Shown: positions 16,462 to 16,991 of the stretch, piece by piece | Layout of the letters: each line of letters opens with the position of its first letter | Numbering within the stretch: position 1 is the first letter of the stretch | NCBI GenBank assembly: GCA_041600735.1 | Contig: JBFIJN010000156.1 | Span: forward strand, 1-16,991 | Direction: 5' to 3' | Source of the DNA: Paraliomyxa sp041600735 | GTDB taxonomy: Bacteria; Myxococcota_A; Polyangia; Nannocystales; Nannocystaceae | DNA: 16,991 bases | Program-made: the position numbers and the translations under genes | The notes under the pieces: generated by a model | Told to the model about the DNA's origin: nothing | What the model saw: the letters and a program-made list of their open reading frames with translations, nothing else | The model's database searches: none

Positions 16462-16991
16462 ATGACCGATGCGATGGAGACCCAGCACCGAACCCTCGAG
16501 TCCTTCTTCTATCAAGAGATCGAGCGCGCCCAGGAGCGTCACGGACATCCGCTGTCCCACGCGGCCGAGGCCTACGTGGTCGCGCTGCTGGCCCGCTTCA
16601 CGCGGCGCACCCATGTCGCGGGGCGCAGCAGCGAGCCGCTCGCGCTCGACTACTTGCGCGCCCGCGGCCAAGACGGCTCGGCCCGCGCGCAAGCCCTGCG
16701 CGGCGTAGGCGATCGCGCGCTCTACATCAGCGGAGTCGCCCCACGAAGCGTGCACCGCAACGCGGTCGACGTTCGCTACGTGCGAGGCATCGGCGAGGCC
16801 GCCTACCGCGAGGTGGCCGCGCGCAGCCAGTGGGGCGGTGCGCTCGCGGTGCTCGGCGAGCTCGCCGAGACCTTCGAAGGCGTGGCCGAGGTGATCGCCG
16901 AGATCGTGGACCTCGATGCCCGAGCCCCCACCCATGATCTCCTCGGGCTCTACGAGCGCTGGCGCAAGAGCGGCGACCCTCGCGATCGCCG
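16462..16991 (+). CDS. N-terminal part of an uncharacterised soluble protein (runs off right edge)
   Basis: An open frame from ATG 16462 continues to the window end (176 codons, no stop). The product has no signal peptide or membrane segment. It opens with an amphipathic helix (LESFFYQEIERAQERHG), and later has blocks such as ALDYLRARG, RALYISGVAP, VDVRYVRGIGEAAYREVA and AVLGELAETFEGVAEVIAEI, all consistent with a mainly helical fold. Codon use is as GC-rich as its neighbours, which supports a real gene. I recall similar proteins of unknown role in myxobacteria and other former deltaproteobacteria. It diverges from groES. The C-terminal part is missing here, so no function is offered. Confidence 0.75.
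   Translation, partial: MTDAMETQHRTLESFFYQEIERAQERHGHPLSHAAEAYVVALLARFTRRTHVAGRSSEPLALDYLRARGQDGSARAQALRGVGDRALYISGVAPRSVHRNAVDVRYVRGIGEAAYREVAARSQWGGALAVLGELAETFEGVAEVIAEIVDLDARAPTHDLLGLYERWRKSGDPRDR

Overview
The window looks like chromosomal DNA of a very GC-rich predatory-type bacterium of the Myxococcota, most likely the Nannocystis/Plesiocystis/Enhygromyxa side. The reasons are codon choice dominated by G/C third positions, many long shadow reading frames, several lipoproteins whose lipidated Cys is followed by Ser/Thr/Gly/Asp-rich spacers, and an FHA-type sigma-54 activator. This placement is inferred from style and was not tested by a search. I see no tRNA, rRNA, CRISPR, insertion sequence, integrase or phage gene.

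Layout. At 1-128 (-) the start of a lipoprotein gene runs off the left edge. At 255-908 (-) is an SRAP/YedK-HMCES abasic-site protein, divergent from an acyl-CoA dehydrogenase at 986-2131 (+). At 2150-3316 (-) is a two-part AhpD/carboxymuconolactone-decarboxylase-like protein, followed upstream by a Cys-rich lipoprotein at 3354-4292 (-). Divergent from that is a compact pair of small genes of unknown role: a ribbon-helix-helix-like protein (4345-4623) and an all-helical partner (4632-5051). A beta-propeller lipoprotein follows at 5133-6479 (+).

The middle holds a minus-strand operon read from 10511 down to 6485: a PlsC-type acyltransferase, a TonB-dependent receptor with an N-terminal carboxypeptidase-regulatory-like domain, and a small lipoprotein. 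The receptor and lipoprotein resemble a pair best known to me from Bacteroidota, so this looks like an outer-membrane uptake module of unknown substrate. A strong inverted repeat abuts the start codon of the first gene. An FHA/AAA+/Fis-type sigma-54 activator (10685-12043, +) diverges from this operon.

The right part has an SDR/RmlD-like reductase (12068-12853, -), an endonuclease/exonuclease/phosphatase-fold lipoprotein (12900-14057, -), and the groES-groEL operon (16131 to 14168, -). The chaperonin operon carries its complete control apparatus: a sigma-70-like promoter, a 16/18 CIRCE operator at its predicted start site, good ribosome binding sites and a Rho-independent terminator with a U-rich tail. 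This predicts HrcA control, with hrcA itself outside the window. A divergent, uncharacterised gene starts at 16462 and runs off the right edge.

No complete new defence or mobile system is visible. The parts most worth following are the unknown small-gene pair at 4345-5051, the acyltransferase/receptor/lipoprotein operon with its start-site hairpin, and the possible leaderless promoters in front of several genes.
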